A stretch of DNA of 64,000 nucleotides from Nelumbo lutea (lineage: Eukaryota > Streptophyta > Magnoliopsida > Proteales > Nelumbonaceae): the NCBI GenBank assembly GCA_022828595.1, contig JAKGHH010000005.1, forward strand, positions 25,804,193 through 25,868,192, read 5' to 3'. The notes under the pieces were generated by a model. It searched no databases. It was not told the DNA's origin and saw only the letters and a program-made list of their open reading frames with translations. The position numbers were made by a program, and so were the translations under genes. Below, one piece after another: positions 22,810 through 33,271 of this stretch. Numbering within the stretch: the first letter of the stretch is position 1; each line of letters opens with the position of its first letter.

Positions 22810-23632
22810 TCTCCTTAAGTGCTTCAACTTTTTTGTTTTTTGCTTGTAAATGGGCTTGGCCTCCCCATCAAAGGCCAAGGCTTTTTGTAACTGTTGAATC
22901 ATTGAATACTTAATGAAATATACTTTTTGCATACCTTTTGCCTTCATGTATCTCCCTTTCTTTTATCGAGGGGTCTATGCCCCCTTTCAAGAGGTCACAA
23001 GTTGCATAAGTTGTAATACGAAGTGGCTCATTACTTAGTTCCTCGCTTTAGGAAGTTAGAGAACGCTGGCCGAGGCCGATCTGAGGAAGTTAGAGAGCAT
23101 TGGTCTAGGCGGCTGTCGTCAGCTCTCTAGGCTTTTATCCTTCAAGGATGGACTAAGAGAGGCCAAGGTGAACCACCGATGTAGTCATTGTATTCTTGGT
23201 TTACCACACTAAGTGTTGTGGAGCTGAGGTGGCCAAATAGCCTCCAAGGTGTTCAGGGCAAAGGGCCGAGCTGGCTCGATGCCACCGAGGTGCTCACGGC
23301 GAAGAGTAGGTATTGGTTGATTTAGCCGACTTTTATAAGGGTGCCATGGGGGCGGTCCTTCGGGTGGCCAAAGTTATTGAGGCATAATTAGTCGAGGACA
23401 TCATGCCCTTCTCGCTTGGCAATGAGCTTTAATGTTTATTTGTTGTGGGTTGAGAATGCTGGTCGGTGTTTGTAGCCGAGGCCCCTATTCATCCCTATCT
23501 CAAATGTGAAGGCTAGGTGGACATTTTAGTTCATGAAAAGCCGTGCATCCCGACCACAGTCCAGTCCAAGCGTAGGGCTTCAAAGGAGGTTGTACACGTC
23601 AGTCGGGCGTGTGGTTGAGGGGTCCTAGCCAT
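22810..23632. other. Spacer between accessory ORF and pol of element C
   Basis: About 800 bp inside element C with no recognisable domain on either strand. It lies between two convergent coding blocks and probably contains their 3' untranslated ends. Confidence 0.5.
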
Positions 23633-24960
23633 TTAACAACTTTTACACCAGAAGATTGAACCAAGGTGAGAAACTTTGCAGTAGTATTCATTGTTCAGCC
23701 AATAGGAGTTACATTCATTGATAGGACATTCGGAGATTCTCTGAGTTCCATGTTCGAGGGACAGGTCTACCACCGAGGTGTTCGAGCCAAAAGGTACCAG
23801 GGCCAATGACTTCTTTAATTTTGTAGGGACCCTCCCAGTTAGGGACGAGCTTGCATACACCGGGCTCGGGCACCATGACCTTTTTGAGGATGAGGTATCT
23901 TTCTCGGTAGTGTCTTTCTTTCACCCTTGAGTTGTAGTAGCGAGCTATTCTCTGTTGGTAGGCTACTACTCTTATTTGCGCCTACTCTCGGATTTCTTCT
24001 AGTAGGTCCAAGTTCATTCTAAGCTCTTCGTTGTTCTTGGCTTCATTGTACACTTCATTTGGAGCATCGACTTGTCGATCTCTGCTAGTTGTCTGAGGTG
24101 TCACCTGATATGCCCACAGGACACTGTTCAGTTCGTTTGTCCATAGGCCTTTGGCTCTATCAAGTCTTGTCTTCAGCCCTTCTAGGATAGTTCAGTTGGT
24201 GACCTCGGCTAAGTTGTTTGTTTGGGGGTAGCCTACCTAGGTGTATAGCTACATAATGTCAAGGGAGGCGCACCATTCTTGGAACCTCGCATCATCGAAT
24301 TGCTTCATGTTGTCTGTGATTAGCATGTGAGGGAGGCTGAAGCGACAGGTGATGTTTCTCCAAAAGAAACTTTAGATCACCTAAGTTGTAATGGTGGCTA
24401 GGGGCTCTTCTTTGACCCACTTGGTGAAGTAGTCGATTGCGACGATGAGGTACTTTTTGTTTCATGTTGCTTGAAGGAAGAGTCCGAGGAGGTCCATGCC
24501 CCACTTTGCGAAGGGACAGGGGCTACTGAGGGCTTATAGGGTTGTGGACGGCCGATGGGAGATGTTAAAGTGTCTTTGGCACCTGTCACATTTTCGTACC
24601 AGCTCGGTCGTGTCTTTTTGAACTATCGGCCAGAAGTATCCCTACCTTAGTTCTTTTTCATACAAAGCTCTGCCTCTGAGGTGGTTGTCGTAGATGCCTT
24701 TGTGGATCTCTTGGAGCACACACTCGCCCTCCTCCTGACGGAGGTATCGGAGGTAGGGTAATGATCTCCAGTACAGCTTCCCTTCGAGCAGGGCGTAGTG
24801 CACAGCCTGCCTTCGTACTCGCTTGGCCTTGTTGCTATCTTCTTCCAGCTGCTCTATCATGAGGAACATGATATGGGATCCATCCATGATGGCTCGGCCT
24901 GTACTAGAAGCACTTAGGCTTCTTTGATGGACGGCTGGGCTAGCTTCTCTACACAAATTG
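23633..24960 (-). pseudogene. Integrase region of element C
   Basis: Minus-strand fragments give the domains in order. The zinc-binding part (24956-24590) has 'ALLEGKLYWRSL', 'IHKGIYDNHLRGRAL' and 'CDRCQRH'. The catalytic core (about 24520-24200) has 'DYFTKWV', 'TDNMKQFDD' and a downstream Glu. The C-terminal part (23924-23633) has 'LVPNWEGPYKIKEVIGPGTF'. Three or more frame changes and several stops break the protein. The enzyme would have joined cDNA to host DNA. Confidence 0.8.
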
Positions 24961-25176
24961 TGCAGCTGAGGGCCAAGCCCAATGTGCTTGCTAACTTGGA
25001 TAGGGTGTCGGCTCTCATGTTCTTGACCTTGGTACCTACTATAGGGAAAAGTGCTAGAAGTGGCGGGTTATTTCTTGTACTTTGGCGAGGTACTTAGCCA
25101 TGCTCTATTCTCTAGCCTTGTACTCGCCGTTCACTTGATTCACCACCAGTTGGGGTTCACTAAAGACATCAATGTG

Positions 25177-25419
25177 TTATGAGCTGAGGTCCATGGCGAG
25201 CAATAGTCCGACGAGGAGAGCTTCGTATTCAGCTTTGTTGTTGGATGCCGAGAAGTCAAACCTCAGCTCGTACTCTACTTCGATGTTGTCTGGGGTGAGG
25301 AGTATGAGCCTGGCTCCACTTCCTTTGGAGTTGGATGATCCGTCAACAAAGAGCTTCCAGGTGGGCCAGGCTTCCTTTCGTACTCTACGAAAGGTGCACT
25401 CTGTCACGAAGTCCACCAA
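25177..25419 (-). pseudogene. Second RNase H domain of element C
   Basis: Reads 'WKLFVDGSSNSKGSGARLIL' followed by 'ASNNKAEYEALLVGLLLAMDL', the FVDGSSN...NNKAEYEAL pattern of the extra RNase H in Tat-lineage elements. It follows the first RNase H region and precedes integrase. The final part is lost to stops around 25000-25170. Confidence 0.85.
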
Positions 25420-26640
25420 GGCCTGGGCTGGTACTGAAGGTCAAACTCAGATAGCTTGATATCCCACTTAGTCAATCGTCCCGAGGTCTCAGGCTTAGTT
25501 AGGATGGGTTTGAAAGGTTGGTTAGTCAGGATTGTGATTGTGTAGGCTTGGAAATATGGTCTGAGCTTCTTGGCTGAGACCACTAAGGCAAAGGCTAACT
25601 TCACCTCAGGATACCGGGTCTCGGCATCGCAGAGGACCTTGCTGGCGTAGTAGATCATTCTTTTCATTCCATCCTCTTTGATTAGTACCGAGTTGACGGC
25701 CTCGTCCCTAGCTAATAAGTATAGATACAAGATGTCTCCTGGTAGGGGCCAAGTGAGGAAGGGAGGCGAGGTGAAGTATTGCTTTAATTCTTCGAAGGCG
25801 AGCTGAAATTCTTTAGTCCATTCGAAATCTTTTAGCTTCTTAATGGCTCGGAAGAAAGGAAGGCAACAGTCGGCCGACTTCAACATGAAGCGGCTGAGGG
25901 TGGCCACTTGGCCAATCATCCATCGAGTCTCCTTGACCCAAAAGGTGGTGCCATGTCTAGTATGGCTTGGATATTTTCTGGGTTGGCCTCTATGCCTCAC
26001 TAGGTGACAACGAAGCCTAAAAACTTGTCTGGCGTGACTCTAAAGGCGAACTTGCTGGGGTTAAGCTTCATGTTGTGCCTCTGCAAGGTGCCAAAGGTCT
26101 CGGCTAGGTCCGAGGTGTAGTGCTTGGCCTTTGGGCTCTTCACCACCATGTCATCCACATAGGCTTCAAAATTTCTCCCCATCTGGTCCTTGAAGACTTT
26201 GTTGACGAGGCACTGGTAGGTGGCCCCAACATTCTTGAGGCTGAAGGGCATGACTCTATAGCAATACGTATCATGCTCGGTGATGAACGAGGTCTTCTCC
26301 TCGTCATCGAGGTGCATCTTTATCTAATTGTATCTAGAGAAAGAATCCATGAAACTAAGTATCTTATACCTTGTGATGGAGTCGATGAGGTGATCTATCC
26401 TCGGCAAAAGAAAACTATCTTTGGGGCAGGCTCGGCTGAGGTCTATGAAGTCAATACAAATCCGCTACTTCTTGTTAGCTTTCTTTACCATGACCACATT
26501 TGACAACTAGTTAAGGTAATGTACCTCTCGGATGAAGCCCGCGTCAAGTAGCTTGTCAACTTCCTCTCCTATGGCCTTCTAACACTCCAATGCAAAGTTC
26601 CTCTTTCTCTACCGAACTGGCCTAGAGCTTGGATCTACGT
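25404..26640 (-). pseudogene. Reverse transcriptase and first RNase H of element C
   Basis: The palm region carries 'RVMPFSLKNVGATYQ' and the catalytic 'YVDDMVVKS' at about 26161-26135. A frame change near 26000 leads to the thumb and first RNase H with 'FTSPPFLTWPLPGD', 'YYASKVLCDAETRYPEVK' and 'GRLTKWDIKLSEFDLQY'. The RT fingers (26320-26640) are broken by stops. It copied element RNA to DNA and removed the RNA strand; now inactive. Confidence 0.85.
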
Positions 26641-27356
26641 TCAGCCTATGATAATGACCAAAGGGTCAATTCCAGGCATGTTAGTGGCAGACCAAGCAAA
26701 GACATCAGTATTGGTTCTGAGGAAACTTACCAGTTTGGATAGGCTTCCCAAGGGAAGGTTGGACCCAATGCGGACTGTCTTCTCGGGCTTGGGTTCAACC
26801 TCATCTAGGGGAATCGAGACGAAGTCCTCAGTCGACTGGCCTTGGCTCGTTGGTTCCTCCCTCAGGTCAAGACCCTCTAGTGGCAGGGCTTCTTTGTTCT
26901 TGCCTTTTAGTGCTACCACATAGCATTGACGAATTGCTTGTTGATCCCCCTGAATGACTCCGACGCCGTGCCCAATGGGAAATTTGAGGGCGAGGTGGTA
27001 GGAAGAAATGGCATCCTTGAGTGCTTGGAGGGTTGGCCTCCCAATGATGGCGTTGTAGGGGGAGTCGATCCTCACGACCAGGAACTCATTCATCCTCGTC
27101 ACTTGTCGAGGCTTTGTCCCTACTGTTACAGGTAGGGTGATTCTTCCTTTTGGCCTAACCATGTTTCCGGAGAAGCGATGAGTGGAACATCGGCCAGCTG
27201 AAGGTGCTCGGGCGCCAGCTTCATCTTCTTGAAAGCTTCATGGAAGAGGATGTCAGCCGAAGAGCCACTATCCACCAGGATCCTCTTCACCATGAAGTTT
27301 ACTATGACGGCCAAGATCACGAGCGCGTCATCATGGGAGACTATGACCCCCTTCAA
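26641..27356 (-). pseudogene. Aspartic protease and linker of element C
   Basis: The active-site motif 'VDSGSSADILF' lies at about 27275-27243, and the flap/C-terminal motif 'YNAIIGRPTLQAL' after a frame change near 27150. A linker with 'NTDVFAWSATNMPGIDP' leads into RT, as in Tat polyproteins. The protease would have processed Gag-Pol. Confidence 0.85.
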
Positions 27357-27439
27357 ATCCTCATCCGTGAAGGAGAGGGCTTCTTCCTACTTCGGCTTCT
27401 TGGGAGTTGGCCCCTGGATGTTTAGCTGCCTAGGTTGAG

Positions 27440-29120
27440 GTTGAGGCTTCACTCGAGGCCAAGCCCCTGACTATGACGTCGATGACGCTGGTGTTGCTGC
27501 GGGTGTTGTTGTTGCTGATGGGAGGACGAGGCCCTGGCCTCTCTAGCAACATACTACTTGAGGTGGCCATGAAGGATGAGGGACTCAATCTCATTTTTCA
27601 AATAGTAGCAGACCTCAGTGTCATGGCCAATACCATGGTGGTACTTGGGTTTCCGCTCTTAGGGTTCCTCTTCATCTTCTTTGGCCACTTCACGTACTCC
27701 TCCTTTCCAACTTGTTCAGGATCTATGTGCGGGTGGAGTTGAGTGGCGTGTACTGACTGTAAGCCAAGCCCGAGGCTGCTGGCTTCTTGTCCTTGTTGTT
27801 GTTATTGTTGCGGTGGTCTCCATTCCTTCTCTTCTTCTTTGGGCCTCCGTGGGGGCAGTCGGCCTCTCCTTACTGACGATCGTCGGGCGAGGCCTCCTCG
27901 GCAGCGATGTACTTTTTTGCATTCTTGAGGAATTTTTCCTTAGACTTTGGTGGGGTCTTGGCAACCAAGCACTTGAGAGCCAAACCGAGGAGGAGGTCGT
28001 TAATGGCGACGTGCATGGAGACCATAAGATCGAGGTCTCAGACATCGTTCTTCCTTCTTGAAGTGGTTGATATAGGACTACAGACTCTCGCCGTGCTTCT
28101 GCTTGATGGACATCAAGGTGACAATGCTCTTCTAAAATCACCTACTACTAATGAAGTGAGCGAGGAAAAGGTTGGCGAATTGTTCCCATGAACTGATGGA
28201 TCGAGGATGGAGACCGGAAAACTAGCGCCAAGCTGCCCCTTGGAGGTTGCCTGGAATGTTTGGCACATCAGGGCATCAGAGTGCCCATAGATGAGCATGA
28301 GCGCCTTGAAACTTTCTAGGTGGTCATAAGGGTCAGTCGTCCCATCATACATTTCCAACATTGAGGCTTTGAAGTGTGGGGGTAGGGGCTCGGAGATGAT
28401 GTCTAAGGCGAATGCGTCTATCCTTCTAGAAGGGTGGCTCTAACTAGCCAAGGCTTCAACTTGGCTCTCTCTAACTTGGTGGAGTCCGTCCTTGATGGCT
28501 CCAAGCTGGGCTTGCAAGTCCGCAATCCATGGATCGAGGGGGGCCTATGCCCTGTTCTGGTCCTCACAGACTCGGTGGGGTTGGCCTAGATCCCAGAATA
28601 CTCGGATGCAGGGCCGTGTTCATTCCTTTTGGCTCATCAGTTGTTTAGGAGGTCTCAGAGGTCCAAGAACTATGGGGGAGAGGTGCAATGTCGGCCCTTC
28701 GCCCTTGAGAGGGGGCTGTAATGGCCCGAGTGCATGCCCTCGTCTTGGGGGTTCTCTTTTTGGTGGCGGTGATGCTAATCAGAGTCTCAACCTTCATCGC
28801 GAGACTGTGTTGGTTCCTCCCCCCTTCGACTGGGGGGTCTTGAGGTTCTCTGTTGTTGGCTAGCGCCAACTGCTACCAGATTCAGAAGGGTCGACCCGGG
28901 GGAGGTTGGTAGGGCCAAGGGATAGCGGGTCCGCGAACTCGCGCTCACCCTAGTGACCCAAGATCCCGGCGGGGCAGCTGCCCTGGGAGTGGCCTCCTGC
29001 CTAGGGGTATGCCTCGTCCACTTGTCAGGCAAGGTGGTCCAGCCTGTCAAGGACTGGTTGGAGTTGTTCTGCTATGACCAGGTTTTGGGCGTTCCTGGTG
29101 TTCCTCACCATGTCGGCTGA
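27440..29120 (-). pseudogene. Decayed gag of element C
   Basis: N-terminal 'QPVLDRLDHLA' near 29080, capsid-like 'MLEMYDGTTDPYDHLESF' and 'LMLIYGHSDALMCQTFQ' at 28361-28240, and C-terminal 'HDTEVCYYLKNEIESLI' near 27620. Each has a counterpart in element B gag. Frameshifts are frequent and one TAG stop replaces the usual Gln before Tyr-Val near 27555. Confidence 0.8.
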
Positions 29121-29176
29121 GGCTTAGGAGTTTATTCTTTTAGTTTTAGGTTAATTGGAGAGAATTCTTAGTGATG

Positions 29177-29194
29177 CTCCCACAGATGGCACCA
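29177..29194 (-). other. Primer binding site of element C
   Basis: Minus strand TGGTGCCATCTGTGGGAG directly follows the 5' LTR. It matches the TGGCRYCRTCTGTGGGAA-type PBS in elements B and D; from memory this type is common in Tat elements (Asn- or Asp-type tRNA, not resolved here). Confidence 0.7.
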
Positions 29195-29196
29195 AT

Positions 29197-29748
29197 TATT
29201 GATGCTCAGATTGGTCGTAGTCAACACTATCAATTCACTCCCTAGCCGAGGTGAGGCTGGGGGGTCCAAAGCCTGAAGTTTGAGGTCCAAGGTCCACGGG
29301 GCGAGGTGCCTGAAGATTTGCAAGAAAATCTAGCAATGAGGAAAGGGTCAGAGGCCTTGGGCAGGAACCCGAGGTGAGGACTCTGATGGTCAAGCTAGTA
29401 GTGAGGTGTAAGGTGGATGAGGTCCAAGGTGACAAGCACCCAGACGAGGCCACAAGAGAATAAGAGATCTCAAAGACTAGTGTGAGAGCTTGAGTTCCAG
29501 ATCCTTTACCTGGAGGGAGTCACCTCCTATTTATACTTGAGGTCGCTTGGGGGCTGTAGAGCCCGGGCGGTCGAGATGGAGTCCGTACACGGGGAGTGTG
29601 GCCATCCGAGGCTGCGAGGTGACCCCGTACCATTAGTTTCGCAAAGCTCACCGAATTTGGGCACGCGCACCCTGATTGCTCCAAACCTGAAGCGTACCCT
29701 TGGACATGTGTAGGGCCGTGGTTGGATGAGCCAAACGTGCCTACATCA
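29197..29748 (-). repeat. 5' LTR of element C
   Basis: Pairs with 19504-20057. Its inner edge reads TATTGATG where the other LTR has TGTTGATG, so the canonical terminal dinucleotide has mutated here. A TATA-like CTATTTATAC (plus-strand view) lies at 29528-29537. Confidence 0.9.
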
Positions 29749-29753
29749 GTTAC

Positions 29754-30000
29754 CAACACTTGAATGGGACAAAAATGCCCTTTCTAATATTTGATTTTTA
29801 TGGCTAAAATGTTCATTACCTTATTTAAATGGGAAATAAAATAACATGGATAAATGCACTTACCCGAATAAGTATTTTCTAGGAAACACTTACCCAGATA
29901 AGTCTTTCTTGAGAAACACTCTCCCAGATAAGTGCATTTACCCGAATAAATAACCTACCAAAAAAATAATCTTTTGTATTAAACCAACTAAATTAGGCTT
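29754..30000. other. Spacer with short repeats
   Basis: 29858-29950 has three imperfect repeats around CACTTACCCGAATAAG and AGGAAACACTTACCC. No gene. Confidence 0.6.
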
Positions 30001-30790
30001 TTTTTTAAGCATCAAAGCATCCATTAATTAGGAAGGTCACGTACATGAACAAATGCTTCAAATGGAGCAAGGTAACTTCACTAGACAGTGAACAACCTTA
30101 TTAAAATTGCTGCTAACATGCCCGAAGTTGCAGACTAGGGAGGAAGATGTTAAACTCCTGCAATCAACAATGATTTTTCTTTCCTCCAAGGTGGATTACC
30201 ATCCACTAACAAGAGTTTTAATGAGGGATAATCAATCACTCTCTATAAAGATACTGTGGAGTCCTAATTCAACACTAAAACACAAGGCATAAAGACATGT
30301 TAGAGCTAAGGGTGTCAATGGACCAGTTTTGGATTGGACCCCGTCTAGTTCAAAAATCAATTTGAATGGATTGGACGGATCAACAAGACGTATTGGATTA
30401 GATCAATCCGGTCCAAAATACTTATTAGATTGGATTAGATCTTGTTCGTCTGTAACAAATTTATATTAGATTGGATTGAATTAAGCCAATATCTGGTCCA
30501 TTAATATAAGATAAGAATATATTTGTTAATGGGCCGGGTTTGAGTTGAAACCAATTTAAATCAAAATGAATTTGAATAGATTGGACGATCTAAACATTGA
30601 TATGGACTGATCCAAATTGGTCCAAAACATTCATTGCATTGAATTGGACCTGATCCATTTATAATGGACTAAAAATGGACTGGATCGGATTGGACCAAAT
30701 CCAGTCCAATTGACACCCCTAGTTAGAGCTTCAGATTCTTTAGCTGTGCAAGGTGGGAGGCGAACTGCTCTTCCATAAACATACCCCTGC
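30001..30790 (-). pseudogene. RNase H (RVT_3-type) relic, probably from a LINE
   Basis: Minus-strand reading gives 'KESEALT' (just above 30722), then after the MITE 'CLYALCFSVELGLHSIFIESD', 'LSLIKTLVSGW' and 'NFGHVSSNFNKVVHCLVKL'. This is the EAEAL...ESD...HV.RE.N..AH.LA pattern of RNase H-like domains at the end of plant LINE ORF2 or in stand-alone domesticated proteins. It has at least two stops. A 415 bp MITE splits it; skipping the MITE and one TSD keeps the frame. No RT motif is seen nearby. Confidence 0.6.
30307..30721. mobile_element. hAT-like MITE, 415 bp, exact 8 bp TSD
   Basis: Ends TAAGGGTGTCAATGGACC and, inverted, TAGGGGTGTCAATTGGAC. The TSD GTTAGAGC is exact (30299-30306 and 30722-30729). 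The interior is repetitive TTGGATTGGA/TGGTCCA sequence with no ORF. Eight-base TSDs and TAGGG termini fit hAT. Confidence 0.9.
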
Positions 30791-30808
30791 TATTCTTGCA
30801 ATTATTCC

Positions 30809-31119
30809 CAATGTTTTAAAAAACGACCTAGAACCGGAACTGTTCTGGCCACCAGTTTTTGAGTTGACACTTCGACTGTTTGGTTCAAATGAATGGCCCA
30901 TTTTGACAAAAAATTAAAATTTTAAAAAATAATAATTAAAATAAAAAACAGAAAAACCACTGAACAAATTGAAAGTTCAACCACCTAGGTCAATGGGTAG
31001 TTGACCGATTCAATGGTTTTTGATGAGGAACCAAGTCTGGGATAAAACAGAACTAATTGCTTAGATGATTTCCAGGCCAAATGATTTGACCATCCGGGTC
31101 ACAACAGTTCAAAACCATG
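30809..31119. mobile_element. hAT-like MITE of the TGTTTTAAAAA family
   Basis: Ends CAATGTTTTAAAAAACGACC and, inverted, CATGGTTTTGAACTGTTG. The interior shares GAACTGTTCTGGCCACCAGT with the copy at 12314-12918. The flanking 8-mers do not match well, so the TSD is decayed. Confidence 0.65.
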
Positions 31120-31265
31120 ATCTTTTTTCTATGCCAAAATTGAAGCCTGATGTAGCATTGCCAACATTAATTTTCAGCACAGGGTCCGAAAGGGGATATC
31201 CAACGAGTGACGGTTTCTTACTTTTAGGAAGAGCGACATGAGAGATAGAGGCATAGAGCTATTAA

Positions 31266-31384
31266 GGCTTAGTTTGCAAGGGGTACAAATACAAATATGT
31301 AGAGTGCAAAACCTTATATTTTGTATTATTTTGTATATATTTATATTGTACATATTTGTATTTGCACTCTATCCAAACTGAGCC
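31266..31384. mobile_element. Tourist-like MITE, 119 bp
   Basis: Ends GGCTTAGTTTGCAAGG and, inverted, GGCTCAGTTTGGATAG, flanked by TAA on both sides (31263-31265, 31385-31387). Internal arms around CAAATACAAATATGTA / TACATATTTGTATTTG can form a long hairpin. Confidence 0.75.
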
Positions 31385-31387
31385 TAA

Positions 31388-32206
31388 GTATTGCAAGGGA
31401 TTCAACTTCAGAGAAATCAAGTTGCATTTTGTTTTTATATATGCTTTTTAAATCTTAATTCCAACACTTGGATTAATGCTCCTGATATAATACTGAGTTG
31501 GCGTGAGGGGAAAAAAAACTAGTCTAATAAAAATTAATAATTTGGTTTGGTAATTTTGGAATTTTAATTTTCGTAATATTGGTTATTATTTTTGGTAATT
31601 TTGATTATTAAGTATGGTACATTATTTTTGTTTTTTTGTAAATTTTGTCATTAATTTTGAAGTCGTTGTAATTTATTTTTATTTAATTAATTTATTGATA
31701 ATTACTAGAAATTATCAATAAGATATCCTAAAAATTAACAAAATTTACTCTAATTTACAATTATTAGAAACTAATGCAAATTATTGTTATTTAATTAATA
31801 TATACTGTTATCTACTTTGATATTTTCAATTTCATTTATTGTAAATCAAAAGTTAATAATTTACTAAAAAATAATTTAAGTAAATTATTATTGATTGCTT
31901 TTTAAATTTAATTAAAAATATATTTTGGGTTTTGGAAAATTATAAATTTAATAGAACTAAATAATTTTCGAAATTTATTAAACAAAAAATTTGACAATTT
32001 TGGGATGCAGGTTAATTCTTTTGCTATTTGCGTGGATCCTTCTTTGGCAAGTCCAACAAAAGTAAAAAAAAAAAAGAATTAAAATAATAGAAAAGAAGGG
32101 GGATGTAAGAAAAATAAAAAATGAGTAAGGGAAAAAGGTTTTCCTTACTTTTACAATTGCAGTATTTGGTAACACTGTGATAGAATGTTTTTGTCCTTTC
32201 TGAGAA
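31388..32206. other. AT-rich intergenic, nothing recognised
   Basis: Very AT-rich (many TAATTT/AAATTA runs). No gene or terminal repeats identified. Confidence 0.55.
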
Positions 32207-32214
32207 CAGAAAAG

Positions 32215-32492
32215 CAATGTTTTAAAAAGTGACCTTTTTTTGGCCATTGGTTTCTGGGTTGATGGTCTGATAATTCGGGTTCGTACGAATGGTTTATTCT
32301 AACAAATAAATAAAAAAATAAAAAAATAATAATTAAAAATAAAAAGGTCAAAATTATTAAACAAACAGATTGTTAATTTTTTTAATAGTTTTTTATCAAA
32401 ATCAAGTTTAGAGTAAAACGAAACCAGTTGACTAGATAATTTTCCAATCAAACGGTCCAAACATTCAGATCAATAACAGTTCGAAAACGTTG
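32215..32492. mobile_element. hAT-like MITE of the TGTTTTAAAAA family, 278 bp
   Basis: Ends CAATGTTTTAAAAAGTGACC and, inverted, CAACGTTTTCGAACTGTT. Exact 8 bp TSD CAGAAAAG (32207-32214 and 32493-32500). Confidence 0.85.
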
Positions 32493-32925
32493 CAGAAAAG
32501 AGAACCATTTTCATTATGCGTATTTAATTGGTTATTTATCAAATTACCAATCTAAAAGGCTTGTCAAATATAATCAGATCGGACCAATCACTTGACTGTT
32601 AGACAGACAATTTCAGTGGTTCCCCTCGCCCTGGTTAAACCAGTTTGATTTGCCTCATCCGGCTTGGTCCAGCTTATGATCCAGTCATCTATATCTAATA
32701 AAAAAGTGAATGAATAAAGCAGATTTTTCATTTTTCCACCGGAAACGCCCTATCATTTCACTTTAGAAAGAAAGAAGGTGGGACTATCGGCTGGTGTACG
32801 GTCATATCACCTACGTTATCACGTGAAGCTTAAGATTCTCACTCACAGACGTGACATGACTTTTCCACCGCTTGCAGGAGCCGTTAATTTTCTCTCTTCT
32901 CTCGCTTTTTTTTTAAAGAAAAATC

Positions 32926-33271
32926 TAAGGTTTAAAACATAGGTATTGTATCCGATATCTCAAATATGGATACATTTTGAAAAAATATAGATACGAAAAT
33001 AATATAGAAAAGTACTTGATATGTTAAATAATTGTATATATATATTTGTATTATATATAAAAGTGGATGAAAAATAAAAATTTTAATTTAAAATTATTTT
33101 TTATATTTTATTATTTGATAAAGGGTATAAAAGTCATTTTATTATAATATAGGTTTAAAATATCGATACACCTGAACCGATCAAAACTCCAATACACCCT
33201 CTATAAGGGCGTATCAGGAAGCTCCCGATACGATACATATCGGTCGATATGTATTGATACTTTGAACCTTG
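32926..33271. mobile_element. Probable hAT-like MITE (GATACG-rich family)
   Basis: Left end TAAGGTTTAAAACATAGG and inverted right end CAAGGTTCAAAGTATCAATA, with GATACGATACATATCGG-type interior. It is related to 59892-60137. Flanking 8-mers do not match. Confidence 0.5.

Larger units (their letters stand above)
19504..29748 (-). mobile_element. Element C: full-length decayed Tat-type Ty3/gypsy retrotransposon
   Basis: LTRs at 19504-20057 (554 bp) and 29197-29748 (552 bp) bound a minus-sense internal region. Flanking 5-mers GTTAT (19499-19503) and GTTAC (29749-29753) are a one-mismatch TSD. The PBS follows the 5' LTR on the minus strand (TGGTGCCATCTGTGGGAG, ending near 29177); the polypurine tract GGGAGTGAGAGGCAAA precedes the 3' LTR (20058-20073). 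Order on the minus strand is gag, protease, RT, RNase H, second RNase H, integrase, spacer, then an accessory ORF on the opposite strand. The dual RNase H and antisense ORF place it in the Tat lineage. All coding parts have stops and frameshifts. Confidence 0.9.
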
